Part shown: positions 16,725 through 25,561 of the stretch, piece by piece
Numbering within the stretch: position 1 is the stretch's first letter
How the letters are laid out: every line of letters starts with the position of its first letter
DNA from: Methanosarcina acetivorans C2A
GTDB lineage: Archaea > Halobacteriota > Methanosarcinia > Methanosarcinales > Methanosarcinaceae
Assembly: GCF_000007345.1 (NCBI RefSeq)
Contig: NC_003552.1
Location: forward strand, 620,001 to 684,000
Length of the DNA stretch: 64,000 nucleotides
Reading direction: 5' to 3'
Notes under the pieces: model-generated
Database searches by the model: none
Seen by the model: only the letters and a program-made list of their open reading frames with translations
Told to the model about the DNA's origin: nothing
Program-made: the position numbers and the translations under genes

Positions 16725-17436
16725 GCGTCTCAAAATTAAGGCAATATGGGTGCCGACAGTGCCGGACATTGAATACCTGAAGAAACTTGCCCTCAGAGGG
16801 GCAGTAAACAAAACTGTTAAGGTCTCTTCGAGTGAGTTTCACAAGCATACGGGGGACAGCTCTAAAACCGCAGCAAGAAAGCTAAAACAGATGGAAGAAG
16901 AGCGTTTAATTGAAAGAAAGATAGTTCCCGGTGGCCAGTTGATAAAAATGACAGAAAAAGGGATTGAAATCCTGAAGAACGAATATATCGAATACAGCAG
17001 AATCTTTTCCTCAGAGCCCGATGTTCTGGAGCTCGAAGGAAATGTGCTTAAAGGCCTTGGTGAAGGCCAGTACTATATAAATATCCCCGGATACAGGAAT
17101 CAATTTGAAGAAAAACTGAATTTTGTGCCTTTTCCGGGTACTCTGAACGTGCAGCTTTCGGAAAGCAGCTCGGCTCTTCGAAACAGGCTTAAAGAAATGC
17201 CTGCTGTCCGAATAGACGGTTTTAATGACGGAGAACGCACTTTCGGAGGTGGGAATTGTTATCCTATCAAAGTAGAGGGGATCGAAGCTGCTGTGGTCGT
17301 TCCTGACAGGACACATTACCCCGCGGATTTGATTGAGATTATTGCACCGGTCAAACTCAGGGATGCCCTGAAATTGAAAGATGGAGACAGAATTGTGACA
17401 AGGGTAAAAAAACAGGGTATGGAGGGACAGAAGTGA
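16723..17436 (+). CDS. rbkR: CTP-dependent riboflavin kinase with HTH domain (RbkR)
   Basis: A bifunctional archaeal protein that phosphorylates riboflavin to FMN using CTP and represses flavin genes. The N-terminal winged helix (about residues 20-90) contains SSSEFHKHTGDSSKTAARKLKQMEEERLIERKI and QLIKMTEKGIEILKNEY. The kinase domain (about 105-230) has GNVLKGLGEGQYYI, FEEKLNFVPFPGTLNVQL, DGFNDGERTFGGGNCYPIKV and ERTHYP-like DRTHYPADLIEIIAP, all typical. The first ATG is 16723. GTG codons at 16750 and 16759 would give the more usual short N-terminus (VPDIEYLKKLAL), so the start is uncertain by about 12 residues. It overlaps ribB by 4 nt (GTGA), so the two form an operon. Confidence 0.92.
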   Translation: MRLKIKAIWVPTVPDIEYLKKLALRGAVNKTVKVSSSEFHKHTGDSSKTAARKLKQMEEERLIERKIVPGGQLIKMTEKGIEILKNEYIEYSRIFSSEPDVLELEGNVLKGLGEGQYYINIPGYRNQFEEKLNFVPFPGTLNVQLSESSSALRNRLKEMPAVRIDGFNDGERTFGGGNCYPIKVEGIEAAVVVPDRTHYPADLIEIIAPVKLRDALKLKDGDRIVTRVKKQGMEGQK

Positions 17437-18176
17437 ACGAAAGCACGGTATATGAATGCCTGAAGTACGGGAATGAAAACATTAACAGGGCACTGGAAGT
17501 TCTGCGTGCCGGAAAAATGATCCAGATCTATGATTCGGACTCCAGAGAAGGGGAAACTGATCTTGTGATCCCTGCAAAGGCTGTCACTTATAAGGACGTG
17601 AAGTGGATGCGGAAAGACGCAGGCGGACTTATCTGTGTGGCAGTGGATCCTGTTGCCTCAAAACAGCTCAAGTTGCCTTTTATGGCAGACCTTGTCCGGG
17701 AAGCCAGCAGAACCAGCGAATCCCTTGGAGAAGTTGTTGAAAAAGACGGGGACCTTAAGTACGATTCTCATTCCTCCTTTTCCATCTGGGTCAACCACAG
17801 GGACACAAGGACCGGAATTCCTGACCTTGAAAGAGCCCTTACAATCAGGAAAATAGGTGAAATCACCGAAAAATCCCTTTCTGGAAACGGAATCCGTTTT
17901 GGAAATGAATTCAGGACGCCGGGGCATGTGGCTCTCCTCCGGGCTGCCGAGGGGCTCCTCGATGAACGTATGGGCCAGACCGAACTTTCAGTTGCCCTCG
18001 CCCGAATGGCAGGAATTACCCCTGCAATGGTAGTCTGTGAAATGCTGGATGACGAGAGTGGGAGAGCTCTTTCAAAAGAAAATTCAAAAGATTACGGTAA
18101 AGATCACGGGCTTGTCTTCCTTGAAGGGCAGGAAATCCTGGAAGCTTATATGCTGTGGACAGGTTCAGAGTGCTGA
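17433..18176 (+). CDS. ribB: 3,4-dihydroxy-2-butanone 4-phosphate synthase
   Basis: Makes the four-carbon unit of riboflavin from ribulose 5-phosphate, releasing formate; a Mg-dependent cytoplasmic enzyme. At 247 residues it is the stand-alone archaeal form without a GTP cyclohydrolase half. The acidic loop DSDSREGETDLV holds the catalytic and metal residues. Other signatures are MRKDAGGLICVAV, FRTPGHVALLRA (with the metal-binding His) and GQTELSVALARMAGITPAMVVCEMLDD. It starts at GTG 17433 inside the rbkR stop (GTGA overlap). The product of the upstream gene is the kinase and likely regulator of the same pathway. Confidence 0.96.
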   Translation: MNESTVYECLKYGNENINRALEVLRAGKMIQIYDSDSREGETDLVIPAKAVTYKDVKWMRKDAGGLICVAVDPVASKQLKLPFMADLVREASRTSESLGEVVEKDGDLKYDSHSSFSIWVNHRDTRTGIPDLERALTIRKIGEITEKSLSGNGIRFGNEFRTPGHVALLRAAEGLLDERMGQTELSVALARMAGITPAMVVCEMLDDESGRALSKENSKDYGKDHGLVFLEGQEILEAYMLWTGSEC

Positions 18177-18398
18177 AATACCTTTTTTCTTCCCTCTTTT
18201 GACCTTATTTTTTATTTTCTACCTTTGATTACTTTTTCCTTTTTTATTTTTCTCTTGTTTGCAAGTCAGGCACAGCAGAATATTATAACATAAAACATAA
18301 GTTACTATATAACAGCAGTTTCTTCCGACTATACCGAATCTTTTGTTTCTTTAGTGCCTTATTCCTGTGTTTTGCAGCCACATCCGGGGTACCATCCG

Positions 18399-19289
18399 AT
18401 GATCCATAGGTACAAAAAAATTCAACAAGTTCTTGTTCTTGTACTTTTCCTGAACCTTGCCGTAGCTTTTGCTAAGATCATCTACGGAACCTTTACCGGC
18501 ACCCTGAGCATGACTGCGGATGGATACCATTCTCTTTTTGACGGGGTTTCCAATATTGTGGGGCTTGTGGGAATTTATATCTCATCCCGTCCTCCTGATA
18601 GGGATCATCCTTACGGCCACCAGAAGTACGAGACATTTGCTTCTATTTTTATAGCTATCCTGCTCCTTTTTGTCGGTTTTGAGATTTTCCAGAATGCTTT
18701 GAACCGTTTTCTTGTAAGGAGCACCCCCAAGGTGACAACCCTGAGCTTTGTCATTATGCTCGGGACAATGGGCATAAACTACCTTGTCACCCGCTACGAA
18801 TACCTGAAGGGCGTAGCCCTGAGAAGCCAGGTCCTTATTGCGGACTCCATGCATACTAAAAGTGATATCTATGTTTCTCTCTCGGTTATCGCAAGCCTGG
18901 TTGCTATAAAGTCCGGTTTTCCTCTTCTGGACCCGCTAATTGCTCTTCTCATATCGTTCCTTATCTTCAGGGCCGGGTTCAGGATTATGAAGGAGAGCTC
19001 AAGAGTCCTCCTCGATATGTCCAGGCTTGAGGAAGAAGAGATATGCAGCCTTGTCCTGGGAGTTGAGGGAGTTCTGGGCTGCCATAAGATCCGGACTCGC
19101 GGAGGCATGGGTGATATCCGGATAGACATGCACGTGCTTGTGCGGCCTGATATGCCGCTTGAAGACGCACACCTTATAGCGCACAGGGTTAGCAAAATGT
19201 TGAAGGCTGAATACAAAGACGTTTCCGATGTAGTTGTGCATCTGGAACCTGCCTCACCCCAAGGATCAAATAGCAAAAAAACCAGTTAA
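18399..19289 (+). CDS. Cation diffusion facilitator (CDF) family metal transporter
   Basis: An inner-membrane exporter for divalent metals (Zn, Fe, Mn or Co; specificity not readable). The start is set at ATG 18399 because GGGGT lies 8 nt upstream; an in-frame GTG at 18354 is an alternative. The 296-residue protein has six membrane helices. The paired metal sites are in helix 2 ([16 protein letters not shown]) and helix 5 ([14 protein letters not shown]), and the family signature [15 protein letters not shown] is present. The C-terminal cytoplasmic ferredoxin-like domain (about 205-290) contains [24 protein letters not shown] and [23 protein letters not shown]. It ends 5 nt before aroC, so the two may be co-transcribed. 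Confidence 0.9.
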   Translation: MIHRYKKIQQVLVLVLFLNLAVAFAKIIYGTFTGTLSMTADGYHSLFDGVSNIVGLVGIYISSRPPDRDHPYGHQKYETFASIFIAILLLFVGFEIFQNALNRFLVRSTPKVTTLSFVIMLGTMGINYLVTRYEYLKGVALRSQVLIADSMHTKSDIYVSLSVIASLVAIKSGFPLLDPLIALLISFLIFRAGFRIMKESSRVLLDMSRLEEEEICSLVLGVEGVLGCHKIRTRGGMGDIRIDMHVLVRPDMPLEDAHLIAHRVSKMLKAEYKDVSDVVVHLEPASPQGSNSKKTS

Positions 19290-19294
19290 GATGC

Positions 19295-20392
19295 ATGGCT
19301 GGAAACATTTTCGGGCAGATGTTTCGAATCGCGACCTGGGGCGAGTCCCACGGCAGGGCTGTCGGAGTCGTGGTTGACGGGCTGCCTGCAGGGCTTCCTT
19401 TTTCAGAAGCCGATATTCAGAAAGAACTGGACAGAAGGCGCCCGGGACAGAGTGAGGTTTCCACACCGAGAAGCGAAGCTGACAGGGTGGAGATCCTTTC
19501 AGGAATTTTCGAAGGCATGAGTACAGGTACTCCTATCTCCATGCTGGTCTGGAACTCGGATGCCAGGTCTTCTTCTTATGATGTTATTAAAAATACTCCC
19601 CGTCCAGGACATGCCGATTTTTCATACATGGCCCGCTACGGAATTCGGGACCACCGCGGAGGAGGCAGGTCTTCCGCCCGCGAAACAATCGGCAGGGTCG
19701 CAGGCGGGGCTCTTGCAAAGCTTCTGCTTTCCCGTTACGGAGTCCGGATTGCAGGGCATGTTCTCGAACTTGGCGGAATCCGGGCAAAACCCCTTTCTTT
19801 TGAAGAAATTCTCGAAAACGTGGAAAAAACTCCTGTGCGCTGTGCCGATCTTGAGGCTGCTGAAAAAATGCTTGAAAAAGTTGCAACCCTGCGGCAGGAA
19901 GGAGACAGCGTCGGCGGAATTGTAGAACTTATTGTAAAAGGTGTGCCTGCAGGGCTCGGAGAACCCGTATTTGACAGACTGGACGCAGACCTTTCAAAAG
20001 CCCTTATGAGCATCCCCGCAGTCAAAGGCTTTGAAATCGGGGCCGGGTTTGAGGCAGCTCGCATGCGCGGAAGTGAAATGAATGATCCTTTCCGCATGGA
20101 ACAAGGGGAAATAACCTGTTCGAAAAATAATGCCGGCGGAATTCTCGGAGGAATTTCGACAGGTCTGGATATCATCTGCAGGGCAGCAGTAAAACCTACT
20201 CCCTCAATAGGAAAAGTCCAGCAAACCGTTGACCTCACAACCAGGGAAAATACTGAAATCTCGATTAGAGGCCGGCATGATCCCACTATCCCTCCGCGCA
20301 TGGTGCCGGTTGCCGAAGCTATGGTTGCTCTCGTACTTTCCGATCATATGCTCAGGAGTGGTTTTATCAACCCCAGGACTCTTCTGGAATAA
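19295..20392 (+). CDS. aroC: Chorismate synthase
   Basis: Last step of the shikimate pathway: converts 5-enolpyruvylshikimate 3-phosphate to chorismate with reduced FMN as cofactor. At 365 residues it is of standard length. Signatures are [84 protein letters not shown] and [18 protein letters not shown]. All FMN- and substrate-binding blocks are present. It follows the CDF transporter gene closely on the same strand. FMN dependence gives a loose biochemical link to the nearby rbkR-ribB operon. A decayed piece resembling its 5' end appears near 56870. Confidence 0.97.
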   Translation: MAGNIFGQMFRIATWGESHGRAVGVVVDGLPAGLPFSEADIQKELDRRRPGQSEVSTPRSEADRVEILSGIFEGMSTGTPISMLVWNSDARSSSYDVIKNTPRPGHADFSYMARYGIRDHRGGGRSSARETIGRVAGGALAKLLLSRYGVRIAGHVLELGGIRAKPLSFEEILENVEKTPVRCADLEAAEKMLEKVATLRQEGDSVGGIVELIVKGVPAGLGEPVFDRLDADLSKALMSIPAVKGFEIGAGFEAARMRGSEMNDPFRMEQGEITCSKNNAGGILGGISTGLDIICRAAVKPTPSIGKVQQTVDLTTRENTEISIRGRHDPTIPPRMVPVAEAMVALVLSDHMLRSGFINPRTLLE

Positions 20393-20699
20393 AGATATGT
20401 GGTTCTATGCAACAAATTGGATAACTGTTGCAGATTGGATTACTGTTGCAGGCTTGATAAATTATATATATGCCAAAATTAATAAAAAATGATTATTATT
20501 TATATTTGTCATATGGCTGGCATATTATTGTGAGCTGTCAACTCTCCGTCAAATAGGATTTTTGATTCTCCCGAATATCGTTCTGCACAGAATTTTTTAA
20601 GTGAAAGTCTAGTTATGAAACACGGGAAGACAAGATCACAAACTATAGATACAACGGATTTTTTGCCTTATACATCGTCAAGTAGGAGAAAATTTTTGA
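20393..20699. other. Intergenic region upstream of the first sensor kinase
   Basis: Contains a short direct repeat (aactgttgcagattggatta then actgttgcagg, 20421-20453) and AT-rich promoter-like DNA (about 20459-20472, 20495-20512). A ribosome site TAGGAGAAA ends 8-9 nt before ATG 20700. Nothing else is seen. Confidence 0.5.
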
Positions 20700-23600
20700 A
20701 TGAAAGAAAGCCTGAGAAAATCTGGCATTGATATAATTGGAGAAGTGCCCTGGGGAACGCACTTCTGCCAGTTTTACCACACAGAAGAAGATCTGATGGA
20801 CACACTGGTTCCTTACTTCAAAGCAGGACTGGAAAATAACGAGCTTTGCGTGTGGATTATTTCACAACCTCTGGAAGTAGAAGATGCAAAAGAAGCCATG
20901 AAAAGGGTTGTTCCTGATATTGATGTTTATCTGGAGAAAGGGCAAATAGAAATCATCCCTTATGCTCACGGGTATCTGAAAGGGGGTATTTTCGACCCGG
21001 ATGGAATCGTAAATAGCTGGGTTGAAAAAATCGATCAGGCTCTGGCAAGAGGCTATGACGGGCTCAGGGCTGCAGGGGACAATCGCTGGCTGGAAAAAGA
21101 AGGCTGGAATGGATTTGTTGATTATGAGAATAAAATGGACGCCATTATCGACAAGCACCAGGTGATAGCTCTGTGCCCTTATTATCTCGATATGTGCAGC
21201 ACAGCCGAGATTGTTGATGTGGTTTCCAACCATCAATTTGCTTTGATCAAAAGGGAGGGGAAATGGGAGCGGACAGAAAATTCCGGGAGGAAGAAGGCGG
21301 AAAAAGAAGCTATTCAGGCTGCAAAAAATTGGAAACAGACCTTTGATGCTGTGCCGGACCTGATAGCTATAATCGATGATAAATATAGAGTTATTCGCAC
21401 AAACAGAGCCATGGCGGAAAGATTGGGGATAACACCGGAAGAGTGTGCAGGGTTACCCTGCTATCGTGTAATCCATAGGACAAACAGTCCCCCCCCTTTT
21501 TGTCCGCACCAGCAGTTACTTAAGGACGGGGCTGAGCACACCGCAGAGGTTTGCGAGGCTCTTCTTGGTGGTAATTTCGCAGTAATCGCTTCTCCACTAC
21601 ATGATTCGGAAGGAAGACTCGCTGGGAGTGTTTGTGTCGCCCATGATATCAACGAACGCAAACAAGAAGAGCACAAAATACGCAGATACAACCGTATTCT
21701 TGAGGGAATCAACCGGATCTTCAGCAATGTGGTGCAGGCAAAAACAGAAGAAGAAGTGGGAAATGTATGTCTATCTGTAGCCTTGGAAGTGACCGGCAGC
21801 GAGTTCGGTTTCATTAACGAAATGGGCGCCGACGGGTTGCTGCACGATGTTGCAAAAAGCGAACTGGGATGGGAACGGTGCTTTATGTACGACAAGACAG
21901 GGCATTTGCATCCTCAGAGCGATTTCGCTGTCCACGGCCTGTACGGCATTGTAATTAACAATGATAAAGGCTTCTTTACCAATGATCCACAGTCACACCC
22001 GGACAGCAGAGGCTTGCCGGAAGGACATCCGCCAATCAGATCGTTTCTTGGCGTTCCCCTTGTCCAGGACGGAAAAACGATAGGCTTGATAGCGGTTGCA
22101 AACCGTGAAGGCGGATATAGCTGCGAGCAGCAGGAGGATCTTGAAGCTATAGCGCCGGCAGTGGTGCAGGTTCTGCAGAGGAAAAAGGCAGAACAGAAGC
22201 GGAAGCAGGCAGAGGAGGCTCTACAGATAAGTGAAGAGCGCTACCGATCTCTATATGAAAACAGCCTCGACGGAATCTTGCTGACAAAACCCGACGGCAC
22301 TATTCTCTGTGCAAACCCTCAAGCGTGTCAAATGTTTGGCATGGCTGAAGATGAAATTATCCGGGCTGGAAGAGAAGGGCTGGTAGTCAACGATGAGAAG
22401 CTTGCTGCTGCACTTGAAGAACGAAAGCTGACCGGCCGGGCGAGGGCTGAACTGACATACAGACGAAAAGATGGGTCAACTTTAGTCTGCGATGCAACCT
22501 CTAAACTCTTTGTGGGTGCCGATGGGAATATAAACACAAGTCAGATCATTAGAGACATCTCGGAACGCAAGCAGATTGAGGAAGCTTTGAGGGCTAGCGA
22601 AGAGAAGTTCCGGCAGATAGTGGAGACTGCCAGTGAGGGTATCTGGTTAATCGACAGTGATGAACGAACTGTCTTCGTCAACCGGAAGATGTCCGAAATG
22701 CTGGGCTACAGTATTGAGGAAATATTGGGACAGTCCCCTCGAAAGTTCATGTCCTCGGAGTTTCGCGCAAAGGCTGATGATAAACTGCATAAACATCTAC
22801 AGGGGATTAACCAGGTAATCGATTACATGTTCATCCGGAAGGATGGCTCGGAACTCTGGTGCATTGTTTCCTCCAGTCCCTTTTTTGATGATTGTGGAAA
22901 GTACGCGGGGTCTCTGGGCATGATCACGGACATTACCGAGCGTAAAAGGGTTGAGGAGGCTCTCAGATTATCAAATCTCTATAACCGTAGTTTGATTGAG
23001 GCCGGCCTGGATCCTCTGGTAACCATTGGACGTGACGGTAAAATAATGGATGTAAATGTTGCTACTGAACATATTACCGGATATTCCAGAAACGAATTAA
23101 TTGGAACTGATTTTTCCGAGTACTTCATTGATCCTGAAAAAGCCCGTACAGTTTATCGAAGAGTATTCACAGATGGTGAAGTCAGGGATTATCCTCTTGA
23201 GATTCAGCATAAGGATGGACATATAACTCCTGTTTTGTACAATTCTTCGGTTTATAGAGATGAGAAGGGTGAAGTTATTGGTGTTTTTGCAGCTGCACGT
23301 GATATTACTGAACGTAAGAAAGCAGAAGAAGCTCTAAAAGAAGCACATGACAATTTGGAAAAACTAATTGAAGAACGTACAATGCAGCTTGAGAAAGCTT
23401 ACAATTCATTGAAAGAAAGCGAGGAAGGACTTGCTGAAGCTCAAAGAATGGCTCATATCGGAAACTGGGACTGGGAACTTATAAATGGTGGAGGATACTG
23501 GTCTGATGAACTGTACCGCATTTTTGGGCGCAGTCCTCAGAAATCAGCTCCCTCTTATGATGAACTTTTAAATTATATACACCCCGACGACCGAGACTAT

Positions 23601-24749
23601 GTAGATAAAAGCATCCGGAACGGGCTAAAAGAAGAACCTAAAGGTGGCATTGACTATCGTATTATCTTGGCTGACGGAGAAGAACGTACAGTCCATTCAC
23701 AAGCTGAAATTATCTTTGATGAGCAGAAAAACCCTGTTCGAGTGAAGGGAATAGTTCAGGATATTACTGAGCGTAAGAGAATTGAGGCTGAACTGGAGTT
23801 AGTAGCACGCCTGTCTCAGGAAAATCCCGATCCGGTGATGCGCCTGAACCAGGGACTTATCATCAATTATGCTAATCCCTCTGCCCAGGTGTTGTTGAAA
23901 TACTGGGGAAGTGCAATCGGTAAGGAAGCTCCCGAAGAAATCACAGAGCCCTCCGTTGCCGCCCTTGGGGACGGTATCCGGCGTAAACTTGAGTGCACCT
24001 ATGCCAATCGGATATATATGATAGATATAGCTCCGTTCACGGGTGCCGGTTATGTCAATCTTTACGCCCACGATATCACAGAGAGTAAAGAAGCAAAAGA
24101 AGCCCTGGAGAAAATAGATAAAATTCGGATAAAAGAAATTCATCACAGAATTAAGAACAACCTGCAGGTAATCTCTTCCCTGCTGGACCTCCAGGCTGAA
24201 AAATTCCAAAATAAGGAAGTGCTGGAAGCTTTCAGGGAAAGCCAGAATCGGGTAACCTCAATGTCTCTTATCCATGAAGAACTCTATAAAGGGGGAGAAA
24301 ACAATACTCTGAACTTTTCTACTTATCTTCAAAAGCTGGCTGAAAATCTCTTCCAGACTTACAGCCTCAAGAGTAAAAAGGTCCTCCTGTGTATGGATCT
24401 GGAAGAGAATACACTCTTTGATATGGATATTGCTGTCCCGTTAGGAATAATTGTTAATGAACTCGTTTCCAACTCTCTCAAGCATGCATTCACTGAGGAA
24501 GAAGAAGGGGAAATACGAATAAAGCTTTGCAGAGAAGAAAAGGGTAATGAAATGCATAGATCCCTTTTCAGCCTTTCAATTTCAGATAACGGAAAAGGAA
24601 TTCCTGAAAGTACAAAGCTGGAAAGTATTGAGTCTCTGGGCCTGCAGTTAGTGAGCATCCTTGTTGACCAGCTGGATGGGAAAATTGAGCTTAAAAGAAC
24701 TCATGGGACGGAATTTAGGATTACTTTCAACGTAACAGAAAGACCATAA
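20700..24749 (+). CDS. MEDS/GAF/multi-PAS sensor histidine kinase 1
   Basis: A 1349-residue soluble sensor kinase with no membrane helix. Residues 1-190 form a MEDS domain (GIDIIGEVPWGTHFCQFYHTEEDL ... FALIKREGKWE), first named in methylotroph/methanogen sensors. PAS1 follows (about 205-325, with the cysteine/histidine-rich CYRVIHRTNSPPPFCPHQQ). Then comes a GAF domain (about 335-500, with SELGWERCFMY, a Cys placed as in methanosarcinal GAF domains that can hold heme). Three PAS domains (about 515-890), a coiled coil (KEAHDNLEKLIEERTMQLEKAYNSLKES), a PAS_3-type domain (about 940-1060) and a weak PAS (1065-1140) follow. The HisKA_2 site is KEIHHRIKNNLQVISSLLDLQ with His1148/His1149. The HATPase has NELVSNSLKHAF and SDNGKGIPES. 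No receiver domain or response regulator is adjacent. The stimulus is unknown; heme binding is an inference. Confidence 0.92.
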   Translation: MKESLRKSGIDIIGEVPWGTHFCQFYHTEEDLMDTLVPYFKAGLENNELCVWIISQPLEVEDAKEAMKRVVPDIDVYLEKGQIEIIPYAHGYLKGGIFDPDGIVNSWVEKIDQALARGYDGLRAAGDNRWLEKEGWNGFVDYENKMDAIIDKHQVIALCPYYLDMCSTAEIVDVVSNHQFALIKREGKWERTENSGRKKAEKEAIQAAKNWKQTFDAVPDLIAIIDDKYRVIRTNRAMAERLGITPEECAGLPCYRVIHRTNSPPPFCPHQQLLKDGAEHTAEVCEALLGGNFAVIASPLHDSEGRLAGSVCVAHDINERKQEEHKIRRYNRILEGINRIFSNVVQAKTEEEVGNVCLSVALEVTGSEFGFINEMGADGLLHDVAKSELGWERCFMYDKTGHLHPQSDFAVHGLYGIVINNDKGFFTNDPQSHPDSRGLPEGHPPIRSFLGVPLVQDGKTIGLIAVANREGGYSCEQQEDLEAIAPAVVQVLQRKKAEQKRKQAEEALQISEERYRSLYENSLDGILLTKPDGTILCANPQACQMFGMAEDEIIRAGREGLVVNDEKLAAALEERKLTGRARAELTYRRKDGSTLVCDATSKLFVGADGNINTSQIIRDISERKQIEEALRASEEKFRQIVETASEGIWLIDSDERTVFVNRKMSEMLGYSIEEILGQSPRKFMSSEFRAKADDKLHKHLQGINQVIDYMFIRKDGSELWCIVSSSPFFDDCGKYAGSLGMITDITERKRVEEALRLSNLYNRSLIEAGLDPLVTIGRDGKIMDVNVATEHITGYSRNELIGTDFSEYFIDPEKARTVYRRVFTDGEVRDYPLEIQHKDGHITPVLYNSSVYRDEKGEVIGVFAAARDITERKKAEEALKEAHDNLEKLIEERTMQLEKAYNSLKESEEGLAEAQRMAHIGNWDWELINGGGYWSDELYRIFGRSPQKSAPSYDELLNYIHPDDRDYVDKSIRNGLKEEPKGGIDYRIILADGEERTVHSQAEIIFDEQKNPVRVKGIVQDITERKRIEAELELVARLSQENPDPVMRLNQGLIINYANPSAQVLLKYWGSAIGKEAPEEITEPSVAALGDGIRRKLECTYANRIYMIDIAPFTGAGYVNLYAHDITESKEAKEALEKIDKIRIKEIHHRIKNNLQVISSLLDLQAEKFQNKEVLEAFRESQNRVTSMSLIHEELYKGGENNTLNFSTYLQKLAENLFQTYSLKSKKVLLCMDLEENTLFDMDIAVPLGIIVNELVSNSLKHAFTEEEEGEIRIKLCREEKGNEMHRSLFSLSISDNGKGIPESTKLESIESLGLQLVSILVDQLDGKIELKRTHGTEFRITFNVTERP

Positions 24750-25561
24750 ACCTGGATATAACGCATATGAAATTCTTCGAATTACAGGCACAAAAAATGA
24801 AAGTACTCCAGAACTTTCATGCTAAATGAAAGTACTCCGGAACTTTCATGCTAAATAAGTGTCCTAAAAGCACTCACATTCAAAAGATCTTTCTTGTTAT
24901 TCGGTCAAGGAATCTCTTAGCGTTAAATGACTACTGCGGTCAGCTATCTATCTCAATTTACACTTACGGGTTTACATAAGATTGAATATTATTATTTTAG
25001 CCAACTGCTGTGAGGGTGTCTCTCTCTTTTTTCTTGCTTTCATACGGGATTTTTCCCCTTATCGAGCACATATTCATTTATGTGAATAGTGAGTGTATTG
25101 CTTACGATTATGTGAATTACGAGTACATCCCTTTCAATTTTTTTCCACATACGTTAATTTATATAATAAAATTTTTCTTTATGTTTATAGATTAGTCTGA
25201 AAAAGAACGAGTTGTGCTTTTTTGTTTGCTGTTCAGGAAAATGCAAGCTATATACTTATCAAGCTCAAAGCTTATTCTTAAAATTCAAGTTTCATTATAG
25301 TTTGGAATGCAAGCATTTTGTTTTATATATGAAATCGTCATACAAAACATGATCGTGGGCAGTCATTCTCAAATCTGAAATATGAATAGATCCCGGATTT
25401 TGGGAAAAAACAGAGAGATTCTTGTGCTATGGTTTTCAGCAACTGACTTCCAGAGCAAAGGATGCAATAAGTTTAATTTGAAACATGGAAAGGTGAAACT
25501 GCATACCACAGAGATAACAGGACTTTCGCTTTACACATCCTCAGGTAGGAGGAAATTTGGA
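24750..25561. other. Intergenic region between the two sensor kinases
   Basis: About 800 bp without a supportable gene. After the twin hairpins, a segment at 24857-24890 (gtcctaaaagcactcaca) matches the DNA just after kinase 2 (29447-29480, gtcctgaaagcgctcaca), a remnant of the duplication that made the two genes. AT-rich promoter-like runs occur near 25155-25190 and 25320-25335. AGGAGG at about 25545-25550 is the ribosome site of kinase 2. Confidence 0.5.
24797..24849. repeat. Twin hairpin repeat after sensor kinase 1
   Basis: Two copies of a 29-bp unit lie at 24797-24825 and from 24826. Each is a perfect hairpin, ATGAAAGT (loop ACTCCAGA or ACTCCGGA) ACTTTCAT. Tandem stem-loops 47 bp after a stop codon could act in transcript end formation or protection, although no U-run follows directly. 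Confidence 0.85.

Noticed and set aside
25010-25195. 61-residue open frame between the sensor kinases
   Set aside because: AT-rich and hydrophobic by composition only, with no ribosome site and no counterpart near the paralogous kinase.
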